A stretch of 64,000 nucleotides of DNA from Nageia nagi (Eukaryota; Pinophyta), in NCBI GenBank assembly GCA_050084985.1, contig JBITNC010000001.1:171926001-171990000 (forward strand), given 5' to 3'. A model generated the notes under the pieces. That model was not told the origin of the DNA. It searched no databases and was given only the letters and a program-made list of their open reading frames with translations. This document shows, piece by piece, positions 47,100 through 58,439 of this stretch (the first letter of the stretch is position 1; every line of letters starts with the position of its first letter). The translations under genes were made by a program, and so were the position numbers.

Positions 47100-47900
47100 A
47101 ACTCAAATGCATTATTTTGGATTTCGTTTATAATGATGTATGATTCGTACCATAGAGAATTAAACTTTTAGTGATGTCTAGGCTCTGCTCTATTTTCATT
47201 CCATTTAAGCAGCAAGTCATCAAGTTTGAAAGAAACATTGGATGCATACTTTTTATCAAACCATTTCTTAACCACATTGTTGCTTTTTTAGATTTCTCTA
47301 TAATAATTCTCCCAAAGCTCATCTACATATATCAAATCAAATATCCTTACCTATAATGGATCTAAACCATTCATCTTATATCGATTAAGTAGTTGTAAAG
47401 AAGGTAACTCAATGTGAAATGGAATATTACTCTTTGACCATAAACCAAAACATAAGAAAAAAATTTATAAAATACTTATAAGTGATCTGATCTACCCATA
47501 GTGCAAGGTTGAACTTCTTATCCTAGTCTTTTTTATTATCATCTATTGTTCTCTTTAGGACTCTCAATAGATTTTTATTTGTTGATTCAGTTAATTGATT
47601 ACCTTATGGGTAATAATTGTAAGAGATTTTACAATAAATACCATATTTGAAATTATTTTTTGATACTTTGGCTTTTAAAAATGTTGGACCATTATCTGAT
47701 ATAATAGTCTATGAAATACCAAATCTTGTGATGATTCTCTTCATGAAAGAGATAATTATATCTTGATCTTGTTATTTTATTGTAGAAGCTTCCATCCATC
47801 TTGTAAAATAATTTTTAGTTGTTAAGATAAACTTATTTTCTAATGATGATCCTAGATTAATCATGCTAATGAAATCAAGGCCCCATTATTGGAATGGTTC
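47100..47900 (-). pseudogene. Integrase remnant of gypsy element B
   Basis: Minus strand: 'FILTTKNYFTRWMEASTI', 'DQDIIISFMKRIITRFGISQ', 'TIISDNGPTFLKAK', then 'YP*GNQLTESTNKNLLRVLK'. It matches the Ty3/gypsy rve core; the first catalytic Asp is Asn (KNYFTRW), the second is present (SDNG), and the Glu of 'G..E..N' is in 'LTESTNK'. The C-terminal part, 47128-47322, is a separate open piece. Confidence 0.92.
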
Positions 47901-48559
47901 TTCTCCAATGATAGGTTGTAATGGCATTGCTACCATTCTTCTCCTTCTTACTAATCTATGATATCTCTCACATTATTTTACAATATTAAATGAATTTATA
48001 TACATGGAAGGCCAATAAAAGCTTGCTTGTAAAAATTTTGCTACAGTGGTATATATTGAATAATTTCCTTCAAAAAAATCAAAATTAATTTTCTTTAGAA
48101 CATCAGTAACTTTCTCAAGATATATACATCTCGATTCTATCATGATTCCTTTTGTACAAACTATGATCTATCATACAATAATTGAGTCCATTTAATTTGA
48201 ACTCTCTCTTTTACAAGGCATTGAGTTCAAATGGTAATCAACCACTATCAAAATATATACATGGTTGTGTTAACTATTTTTTTGGTTCTTTTAGAAGTTC
48301 TTAAAGTTCATTATATTTAGTTTTCACTTCACTAATCATGATGTGTTTTGAGACCTAATCCTTAGCCAAATGCTTACAAAGAGCTCACCCCTTCACTACC
48401 TTGGTATGGTAAATTTCAATATCATATTTTTGAATCTTTGTAATCCATATGACTCTACCTTGATCCATTTCACCTTGTAAAATGTAACTTCTAACAAATG
48501 GATGAATGGTAAGCACTAAACTTTTATTCTAAAAAATGTAGTGTTTGAACTAGTTAAGA

Positions 48560-49936
48560 GCTTTCATTATTATAAATACCTATTTTTAAATGAATCAGTA
48601 CTTTTTTTCAGCATCATATAGATTTTGGCTGAAATAAGCTATAGGGTGTTCATCATGATTATCTTGTTTTTGAGTTAAAACTATTGCTACACTTTTTTCT
48701 TCTCCATATGCATACAAAATGAATTCCTTTGAAAATTTTAGATTATTCAAAACCAAAGTGGACATGATGGATGAATTAATCTATTAAAAATTCATGATTC
48801 TCTCATGTGTCCACTTAAAAAGAACTTTATATTTCAGTAATTATGTCATTGGTCAGGTAATTCTAGAAAAATCTTGGATGAATCTTCTCACAAAATTTAT
48901 CTAACCCAAAAAAACTTGCAACTTCTTGATATTAGACAAAATGGTGAGGTTGTAGATAGCTTCCACTCTCTCCAGATCAATTAAAAATTTATCTTTTTAA
49001 ATTATATGACCTACCAACTTTCCTTGATCCATAGCAAAAGTAGATTTCTTCATATTCAATAAAAATCCTAAATTCTTAACACTTCAAGAAAGCTTATCGA
49101 AGATGCTACAAGTGGTATTTCTTCTTTTGAGAGAAATAGTGATATCATCTAAATAAATCAAAATACTTTTGTTTATTAATTCCTTGAATGCATGGTCCAT
49201 AGCCCTCTAAAAAATTTCTTCAACATTGGGCAAGCAAAATTACATTCATTTAAAAGCAAATGTACTCTATTTTATGGTGAATGTTATTTTGTATTGATCT
49301 TCATCTTTCACCTAAATCTAGTTATACCCAAAGAAGCCATAAAGAAAAGAAAAAAGACTTTGATCCTACAATAGTATGTAGAATTTATTATAGGGGAGGA
49401 AAAGAATAATTATATTTCAGCGACTCTCTATTTAGGTTCCAAAAATCTAAATAGAGCCTAATAAATCCATTCTTCTTCATGACTAGTACCAAATTAGTCA
49501 ACCAAGTAGAATATTTGATGGGATATATGATACTTGCTTGAAATAACTTTTGAACTTTCTATTGCATAACCACTTCAATCTTAAGATTTATTTGTCTTTG
49601 TTTTTTTCTAAAAAAGGTTTATCTCTTCCACTATTTCAATGGTGTGTTATCTTTGTTAACCACCTTCAATTCATCATAGCTCCATGCCATGATACCAAAA
49701 AATTGTTTCATGATTTTAGTTATGTCCTTGATATCTTTAGATGAGTTCTTGATACCAAATTTAGGAACCTTGTTAGGATTTATTTCTAATTTTTTAAAGT
49801 TCTTAGAATAATCTAAAATCTCTCCTTTTCTTAATTGATCATCTTTGTTAAAGAGATCTTCAAATGCAATAATATATTTAAGCAAAGTATTATTTTTTAT
49901 CTGTACAATATCTTCTTCTATGAATACCTTAATCAA
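48560..49936 (-). pseudogene. Reverse transcriptase and second RNase H of gypsy element B
   Basis: 49631-49936 is the pre-RT linker ('FEDLFNKDDQLRKGEI', 'FGIMAWSYDELKVV'; compare the 'F.W..eDm' that precedes RT in Ty3/gypsy). RT follows with 'VLVMKKNGFIRLYLDFWNLN', where the usual V-D-Y-R has decayed, and 'SILIYLDDITISL' with YLDD intact at 49144-49155. Then come 'FLLNMKKSTFAMDQGKLVGH' and 'LQVFLG', and the RT-linked RNase H 'FILYAYGEEKSVAIVLTQK', 'HPIAYFSQNLYDAEKKY' (about 48580-48760). There are scattered stops. Confidence 0.93.
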
Positions 49937-50149
49937 TGACTTTTATCTATTTGAACATATCATTTATGTAGCTAAGAAAGAGTTAATATCCTATTATCAT
50001 CAACATATTTACAAAAATAGTCATTATCTAGAACAAAAGGCTTGAAAATCAACTACATACCTTTTCTTCTTAGCCAGTGATGTGTAGGATCGAATCTTGA
50101 TCCTTTCTAAGCCAAGGCATCAACTTCACTATTTTGATCTTTGAGAAAT

Positions 50150-50620
50150 GTAGTAAGATTTAGAGCATCAAATCTCTCTAATATTTCCCATACTCTATTT
50201 TTTATATTTTTTCAAATAATAATGTTTATAAAAATACTTATTAGTCACTTAATTAATAATTAACCAGTTTTGAATCACCAAAATAGTCAAAAATTTTATT
50301 TTTAACTTTGTCACTTGTTCAAGCCCCAAACATAGGGCTTCATACTTTGGTATATTATTTGTATAACTCCATGTAATATGGAAAGAATACCTTTTTGTTT
50401 CACTAGAAAGGGATCTCAAAACAACCCTTGGACTAGCTTCATTCTTAGACTTCACTCCATCAAAATACATCTTCCATAATTCTTGTTTCCTTAGTTCCTG
50501 AATGGTAAAAGATGGTAAATTTGTAATATCTTTAAGAATTACATAATTTTTCATACCCTTACTATCAATTTGTTTGATCATAAATTCAAAAACTAAATCT
50601 ACAGTCCAATTCCTCTTCAA
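50150..50620 (-). pseudogene. RNase H placed upstream of RT, element B
   Basis: The open piece 50249-50620 reads 'ELRKQELWKMYFDGVKSKNE', 'ASPRVVLRSLSSETKRYSFH', 'NNIPKYEALCLGLEQVTKLK'. The first catalytic Asp (YFDG) and the Glu (Y-E-A-L) are kept; the 'GDS' Asp has become Gln ('VIQNWLIIN'). Family knowledge: this is the Tat-type RVT_3 RNase H. Its preceding linker 'ELRKQELWKMYFDG' is the usual lead-in. It lies between protease and the RT linker, the same unusual position as in element A. Confidence 0.93.
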
Positions 50621-50689
50621 TAGTATTTGTTAATAAAGCTTCCTCATTTATCATATTAACTTGAGGCATTTTTTTAGTGAGAAAACCTA

Positions 50690-51060
50690 TTACAGGCTCA
50701 TTGACAACATTGAACATTTTATTCTTAAAGTTGATTAACATATGGGAGTATTCCATAGCTAAGTACCCTTATAGTTTGAATGTAAATTCTTTTGATAGAC
50801 ACAAACCAAACATAAGAGGAAGGTAAACAACTATGATATCTTAGATGATTGAAATCCTTAGAAATCTATGAAGCTTATTGGAACACCTTTTACTACACCA
50901 AAGATCTTGATATTTGTACCATCTAATTGAAGAATTCTAATTAAATATCTAGTGTAGGTAAATTTGATAACATCAGATACTTTCTTATGCATAACTATAT
51001 TGGAAACCCTTGAATCTATCATACAATTATGGATAATGTGTCCTAATTAAAGGGTAATGG
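50690..51060 (-). pseudogene. Aspartic protease remnant of gypsy element B
   Basis: Minus strand: 'LGHIIHNCMIDSRVSNIVM', 'KVSDVIKFTYTRYLI', 'ILQLDGTNIKIFGVVK'. The retropepsin active site D-S-G-A reads D-S-R-V. It aligns with 33520-34020 of element A over its whole length. Confidence 0.85.
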
Positions 51061-51124
51061 AAAAAGGAGGAGATCTATTTTTTTTCATACCTGGCAATTT
51101 TACAGCTGCATCCAGGCTGCAATT

Positions 51125-52979
51125 TCAGCTATAATCTCCTATAGTTTGAATCAATAGTGCTTCCTTAAATAATTCTATATGATCAAGAATAAGCAAGGCA
51201 TCAAAGAGTGATGTTCTTGATGGTATTTTCTTCAATTTATCAATGTTGTATGGAATAATACAAAAAGAAATCTCTTCTATATATTTTCTTTTATAAGAAT
51301 GAGTTACTTCTTCTCTTTGGTCCCTTTTCAAGGATGGAAATTTGAACCTTGTACTTACTTTCTTCTTTTATTGAATTTTTAGAGAAGCAAAAGGTTGGGT
51401 AGGTTATTTTTTTAGAACTTGCTTTTCCAGTAAAATCTTATTAGTAGCTATAGATTCATTTATAAATTGATGGTAGCTTGAAAAAATAAGTAGATGGTAT
51501 TTGTATAGGATTAACTTTATAGGATTATATCTGCCTTTGAAGTTGAAATTGTCTTATTGCAAACCTTATTTCAATAGCTTTGTTAATAGGTTTTGATAGA
51601 ATCATGAGATTAGCTTTTGATGCTCTTTCATCAACATAATAGTTAGTGTTGACTCCATCATTACCTACCAACCTATTTTGATGTTGGTAGATAGGATAAG
51701 AATTTTGGAGATGAGGGTTATTACAAGATATACATCAATATTAATTATAAGGAGGAATGTATACCTCAAGATTCATATATACTCTATTTTTCTTGGTTGG
51801 ATCCCTTTATTGTAGATGATCTCTAGAAGGATAAGGATACCTTCTATTCTGACCTCCATCATCCCTTTGATCATAGTAGTCTTGACTTTGAGTCACCCTA
51901 TGTTCATCTATCCTCTAATTTAATAAAGTTCTTACCATGGTTTCCAATTTAGCTATCTTCATTTGAATGACATTTTCTTGCTACACATTACTACTTAAGG
52001 CAAGTGCAAGAAGTGCTAATTGAGAAAAAAGGGTAGTTGAGGTAAGCTAAGATTATGATGTAGGTAGAGCAAGTTGAGATTGTAGTTCTAAAACTTACAA
52101 TTAGGGTGATTAAGGATATTGAGCTACAGATGATGAAGGATAAGTTTGCATTGAAGGTTACAAGGAATATGAGGGTGTATATGAGATAGGTTTGAATATT
52201 ATAGCATAAAGTTTTCCTACTAAAATAAGAAAAGCTTCATCTTGTAAAGCAACTTTATAAATGTTCAAGGATTTTTGAGATCCAATCATTTGAATCTTTG
52301 AGGCTAAATTTGGATTAAATACTCTAAGATAGAACATTAAATCCATTGAAGGATGTGGCCTCACAACTAAAGGAACTCTAGCCTAAGATTTGGTAAATCT
52401 AAGGTTAAATTCAAATACATTCTCTTAAGGATGTCTTTGAATAACATTGAATTATGAAAAAAATAAGTAGGAATCCCCAATCTCTTTAAATTCAAGTAAG
52501 AGGGATTTTCCAAGTTGAGCCCATGTAGATATGGAATTAGTTGGAAGTATTTTGTACCAATCTAAAAAAATTTCAGAAAGATACATGGAAAGCAATTTGA
52601 GCATCACATCTTCATGGACTATGTCACGTTGCTTGGCCATATTTTCAATGTTCGAACAATATTCATAAGCAATATTTTCATAACCATACCAATTTTGCAA
52701 AGCGTTGGTAGCTTGCACTAGGATATCATGGGTATTTGCAACTTGGAGAGAATCAAAAGCATTCTATTATAGATAAATAAGAGGTTAAGTTGTTTGAACC
52801 ATTTAAATAAGTGGATTGACTATATTCATATGAGTAAAATGTAAAATAGAGTTCAACACAATGGGATTTAAAATATGAATAAGATCTATAAAAGATTTGG
52901 ATTTTCTAATTGACATTTCAATAGAACTTTCAACACTAGGGAATTATTTGGCTTTCCTAGTTTGTAACCTTGTTCTCAT
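51125..52979 (-). pseudogene. gag remnant of gypsy element B
   Basis: The start at 52979 ('MRTRLQTRKAK') is about 110 bp inside the PBS. 52452-52718 is the retrotransposon gag core ('YGYENIAYEYCSNIENMAKQ', 'YLSEIFLDWYKILPTNSIST'). 52158-52364 follows ('MRPHPSMDLMFYLRVFNPNL'). A Pro/Gln/Tyr-rich stretch leads to 'CISCNNPHLQNSYPIYQHQN' at about 51670-51740, a zinc-knuckle-like motif whose last Cys position is Tyr. 51125-51331 is a Lys/Glu-rich piece before protease. Confidence 0.88.
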
Positions 52980-53079
52980 AATCAACAAAAACTAAAATAA
53001 GTCAAACTTAAAAAACTTTTATGGGTTTAATCTTTTCCCAAATAAAATGAGTTTCAACCAACTAGATTTGCCACCATGA

Positions 53080-53092
53080 GGGTGTGCCAAAA
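53080..53092 (-). other. Primer-binding site of gypsy element B
   Basis: The minus strand reads TTTTGGCACACCC just inside the 5' LTR. The TTTTGGCAC opening resembles PBS regions of large Tat-type gypsy elements. It lies about 12 bp from my LTR edge, so either the edge or the site is slightly off. Confidence 0.6.
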
Positions 53093-53104
53093 ATAATTAT
53101 AATA

Positions 53105-54508
53105 TGATTTACTAAGATGTAATTTTCACATACACTTGCATATCAAAATCATAGCTATAATTTTGATGAATGATTTCTAAGATAAGAAATCTATCTCTAG
53201 AGAAGGCTAGTTCCTATCAAGATCGAACTAGGATTTACAAAAGTAAAGGTGTAGAAAATAAACTTGCAGAACTAAAGCAAACTTAAAATGTTAGGTTAGT
53301 GGATGTAAATAAGCAAAAATAAATATCTAAACCAATACAAGCATCCATTATAGGAGAATCCAAGTTGGTCATATAGTTTGATTTTATAGCCATCAAATAA
53401 TATACAATATTCTAAGTAATAATACTCTACAAGTGCTTTACATATAAGGATTTACTATTGATAATCTTTCATAGTCTATGAAGTACAAAAAAATATATCA
53501 CACAACCATTTAAGAATAATGATAAATAAATCATAGTTAAAAGATAAAAAAGAAAATTATATTTTATTATCATTGACACTAGTACAAATAATGGCAATAT
53601 ATACTATATCCAAAATCTTTTCTTTCAATGAAGGTAATACTTATAGTTTTTCTCTCAAAAATATCTTCTAATAAACTTTGGAAAATAAAAATATTTGTAA
53701 CTAACTAACTAGATATTTACAAAGTATCAGATTTGATTCTCTGATAGATTTACAACTTGGATTCAAATATACAAAGATATGGGTCATTCTTTCACATGTA
53801 TTAACACCCTTCATCTTGTCTAAAACTTGAAGACTTGAATATAGAGTTGAAATCATCTTCTTGGAATGAAAATGTATTTTTCCTAGGTTCTAGCAATATA
53901 TATAGGTATTTGATTTTGAACGTACCTAGAAAATCAAATACAGAAGTAAAATACATTATTCTAGTAGAATGCTCTATATATGCTTTGATATGGATGGCCA
54001 AAACTTGAATTTCAAAACTAGAACACCTTAGGTGATTGATATGACTATGATTCTTTATGACATGTGATTAAACCACCTTCAAGGGGCTAGAATTGAAGAA
54101 ATTGAGTTGTTTGATTTTCTCATTATTATGATAGAATTTAGTTTGCTTCTCTCTATTGAATCTCTTCCAAAATTAAATGCTCTGCAAAATATTAAAAAAT
54201 AACTAAGTATAATAATATCATATTTTTCCTTCATTTCAAAAAAAATTATTCACCTTGATAATGTTGAATCTTTACCAAAATTGAACACTACAAAAAATTC
54301 CAAAAAATGACTAAGTACTAATAGTATCCTTTTTTTCAACTATTTCAACAAACTTTATGCACTCCAATACTTTCAAATCTCCATCAAAATCAAACACTAT
54401 AAGAAATGTCTAAAATTGATGAAGTATAAATATTTTATCAAATAGTAAAGGATCAAAAAGTTTCATACCCAAACACTTCTTATTTCTCCAAAAATGTGTA
54501 TGAGTACA
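53105..54508 (-). repeat. 5' LTR of gypsy element B
   Basis: The partner of 41548-42973, with the same internal triplication at 54120-54440. The open minus-strand frame 53801-54001 has a counterpart at 42204-42413 in the other LTR and is not a separate gene. Confidence 0.92.
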
Positions 54509-54814
54509 ATAACATCAAAACATATGTTCATAATTCAATAATACAATCTCTAACTATCATCTTCATTAATAGGATCATCTTCATCAATAGGATGTACAAT
54601 ATATTTTTCTCTCAGATCATAATTAATTAAAAATCATTATTTCTTATACAATACATCTGGAATGAAAAAATATCTAACTACAATGTTGTTGTAAAATAAA
54701 AGGCACTTTATCTTTAGCTAAATATCATGTGGAGTTGATAACATGATAACCACTAGGTTCATCATACAAGGTTGTTCTTCTATTAAATCCTTCAAACCAT
54801 TTACATTTAAATAC

Positions 54815-55378
54815 TAAAAAGAATAAGCTTAAATGAATAAATTCCTAATTGTTTAAGATCACATTAAAACTCTCTCAAATTTCATAACCATTAAGAACAC
54901 AAACTCAAAGTAACATTCACATAAGATGACATCAATATAAAGCAGTTACTCCAATCATGAAAATATATCTACTAATATAAGATCTTATTCTCAAAGAGCA
55001 CTCTCTTATAACTCACTTTCTTACTTCTCCTACAACATAGACAAGAGCATATCTTTGCTACAAACTTGAGTGAGTGATCTCAAATACAGGACCCTCTATT
55101 TATAGGTCAAAATCCTCTCTTCGATCACCCTTCTAACCATTGTGCAATTTCATGACATGCATCATCTTTTTACCCAAGGGGCATACTCATAAGATAGAGT
55201 ATAGGATAAGTTACATTATCTTATTCATAAATACTTAAAATGTATATATGGATACTTTTAAGTATTAATTAATTTACATTATCATATTTACAAAATACTT
55301 AAGATATATAGGGATACCTTTAAGTATTAAGTGAATTACATAAAGAGACTTTATAATAATGCATTATACATTCCAAAA
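54815..55378 (-). repeat. Solo copia LTR with AATAC target duplication
   Basis: 564 bp, alignable over its length with 3615-4174 and 11562-12124. AATAC stands exactly at both edges (54810-54814 and 55379-55383), and no internal sequence remains. This is the footprint of recombination between the two LTRs of a former element. Confidence 0.93.
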
Positions 55379-55626
55379 AATACTACACATTGGAATGTTC
55401 TATAATCTAATTGAATAATTTTTTGATTTTTTAATATATTATAATTTTCCTTCTATCAAATTTGTATATCAAATTCAACCATCACTTCATAAGCAAATAT
55501 CTTACTTTTTTCATCATATATACATATTGTAGGGAAAACTAATGCATATTTACATGAAAATGTTCTTAACGCAATCATTATATTTATATTAATAAACTAT
55601 GAAAGTATTATAAAAATGTAAAAAAA

Positions 55627-57930
55627 TTATATGTAAATGAATAAAATAATAATTACTATTTTATTGCATCTAATAGCTACATTGTATGCATATTCATTTA
55701 TCATTTCTCTTTTGCTTTGTTTCTCTTCAATTGCTTGCCTTATCCATGACCTTGTACACTTTTTTGGCCAATTTTTGTCTTTTAGATGTGAAAGTAGAGG
55801 ACCCCTTGGATTTACACTACAAAATAAGATGTGTTCTCTTGTAATTGCACTTATTTTACTATTATACAATTCAATCCACTCATTAAAACATTCCATATTC
55901 ATCATAATAAATTGGTTTATAAAGATTCATAATTGTCACAATTTGTAACATCATGATGCCATAATATATACTTGTTAGTAACCATTGATTACATTAAATC
56001 TAAAATGCATGTACATATATATTATTATAAATTACTAAAATATCAAATATTGTTAGATGTACCTAAAAGAGAATATATTGTTCCATTTATTTCTAAAACC
56101 TACCCTTATAATTTATCTGAGTCATCTGATCATTAAAGAAAAATAATGGATTTGAGAAACATATTAACTTGCATAAAAATTAGATTTGTGTACAATGTAT
56201 CCCGCACCCATAGATCCTTTTGGTCATTATTTTTTCTAACAAATGCTTTTAGTACTTTTAAAAATATCTCAATAGAGTATGTTTCTACCACTTATAACAC
56301 TTGTTATTTCAATATCATCTATTCGATCGATCAACAAGTGCACTTGTATGTCCATAACAATAACATGCATTTCCTTTTCAAATTTACAAAAAAAATTAGA
56401 AATTTCTCTATGCCACCTATGTATTTCATCCATATGTATCTCCTTTAAAGTTAACCACCTTTTTATCTAAATATAATACCATTAAATGTAAAAATGTATA
56501 AAAAATTGAATACAATAATAAACACATGTTATTTTCATCATAGAATAGTACTAGTATATAAATATATAATGATATCTTAGAAATATTCATAATCGACCAA
56601 TTGCATATCTTATATCACAAGGTAAACTCACACATCCATGAATTGCAAGTGGAAAAATATTTTATACATAAATTCATCAAAAGTTTTGTGCAATGGATAT
56701 TAATCACTATATTTTGAATAAAATATATATTGATATGAATTTAAGGATTTCTATCGACATGTAACATGAGAAAACCTCTGAGAAGTTGTGGTAGTCATGA
56801 GATTTGAATCCTATCATTTTACTATAAATAGTGAATGCTTTTCTTAAACATAATTCATATCCACTTGGTATATTATTGGTTCTAACAACATTATGTAGCA
56901 TGGTTACTTCTTCTTTGGTCATAATCCATATGAAGAGATCAAGTACATTTATTGACCATATGAATTATGAGTTATCGATAAAGAACAATTTGTATTGGTA
57001 TCTTTTAAATCATTTCTAACACTAGGATTATTTGATTCTTTGCTTGTTGTATACTGATACAAAGAAGGTGCAACATTTTATACAATATGAAAAGGATCTA
57101 ATAAATGTGCCACTAATAAGTATTTCCAGTATGGAAGTTTATACCATATTTATAGTCTCTTCATTCCTAAAAACATGAATAAAAGTAATTATTTAATTAG
57201 TAAAATAATGAAATTCAAATATTACAAACATGCATTTTTTTCAAATAAATAAACATATTCATTATATTTTATTAAATTTTACCTTTGGGTAAGTTATCTT
57301 CATGAACAATAACATCATTTGGGTCTACAATAGTACCTTCCTCAAAGCTCTTTTTCAATATTTTTCTACACTTTCTTGGTACTTTACCCACCAATCCATA
57401 AGATATGTGTAATTGGGAGTAGAGGTGTATTCAACCTCACCATTAAACTATGATTTTAAATTTTAAAAAAGGTTTTCCATAGGCAAATATTTGATATTTC
57501 CAAGGTATTCCATCTTTTACAAGTGTTTTGAATATCTTGATGTGAGATTTTCTAGACACCATGGACAAGCATGATAACCATTTTTACGAAGACCTGTAAT
57601 AATTTTTATTAAAGAATACATTATCATCTGGTAATAGAAAATAAAATATTTATAATATATTAACTTTTTATACATGCAAATGTGATAAATATTTTGTATA
57701 TACATACATGAACAAACACTAAGTCATAGATAGTCATGTACAGTCCAACACAAGATGACATATAATGTGAATGACCTTTGTTGGTTAGGTCAACTTATAT
57801 AAATCATATTTTGAAATTCATTCCATAATTGCATCAATTCATCACTCAATGATTTAAGGTATACATCCATATTTTTCACCAAATATGGTCCAGAAACAAA
57901 GAGAGTCAATGTTAAATATTCTTATTTCAT
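55627..57930 (-). pseudogene. CACTA (En/Spm) Tnp2 transposase remnant
   Basis: Minus strand, in order. 57910-57740: 'SLTLFVSGPYLVKNMDVYL', 'LSDELMQLWN', 'RSFTLYVILCWTVHDY' (Transposase_21: P-G-P..., D-V-Y-L-x-P-L, L-x-E-L). 57517-57590: 'NGYHACPWCLENLTSRYSKH'. About 57130: 'LPYWKYLLVAHLLDPFHI'. 56707-56922: 'GYELCLRKAFTIYSKMIGF', 'KSHDYHNF'. 56200-56450: 'HVIVMDIQVHLLIDR', 'YSIEIFLKVLKAFVRKNN' (DUF4218). 55627-55905 is the likely C-terminal end. It once cut and pasted the element; multiple stops and frame changes mean it is dead. I could not find CACTA terminal inverted repeats. Confidence 0.88.
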
Positions 57931-58439
57931 GGAAATACTTGAAGGTATGTTATAATTGACTATAATAATAGGCCATAATAGTGTGGAAAAATAGAATAAA
58001 ATCTATGAGAAGGCAAGGGTTTGGTCAAAAATTGAAGTAGGTAGGCATTGCAGGTGGGTAGAACACAACAAAAACCTTAGCAAGTTTTGTAAAGAGGTGA
58101 ACAAAGTTAGATAAGATGCTTTATAGGTATCTCTAACTTTGCATGTGATATAGTTTAATCCAAAATGAACCCACCCAATGGGGGAAGTCTCCCGATGCTT
58201 CTTTACCCTTTTACCAAACACTTCAAAAGAATATGATAAATGCAATCCAATTATGCATGTTGATCAAGGAGTAGAAGGTAGACTTTGATAAAGATATGTC
58301 AAGAATAATTATCCCATATGTTGCATACAAGAAGATGTTGGAATCCAAAAAAAATACGCTTATTGGAAAGTTCATGGAACAAGGCCAATACTTGAAAATA
58401 TAAGGAGATGGATAAAAATAGTATGAAAACTAGAAGGGG
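57931..58439. other. Junction between CACTA remnant and LINE; nothing certain
   Basis: Probably the 5' untranslated part of the LINE, with the start undefined. The minus-strand frame 58003-58245 has no domain and is read against the LINE direction. Confidence 0.4.

Larger units (their letters stand above)
41548..54508 (-). mobile_element. Large Ty3/gypsy retrotransposon B (13.0 kb)
   Basis: LTRs of about 1.4 kb (41548-42973 and 53105-54508) enclose, on the minus strand, gag (52979-51125), protease, an RNase H before RT, RT with intact YLDD, a conventional RNase H, integrase, and a long extra ORF region (46786-43074). A PBS-like TTTGGCACACCC follows the 5' LTR. Flanks ATAAT (41543-41547) and ATAAC (54509-54513) agree at 4 of 5 bases, so the target duplication is tentative. 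All frames carry stops, but decay is milder than in element A and there is no obvious nested insertion. Confidence 0.93.

Noticed and set aside
55637-55948. Plus-strand frame with a signal-peptide-like start
   Set aside because: It overlaps the minus-strand CACTA transposase remnant, whose order of motifs is better supported.
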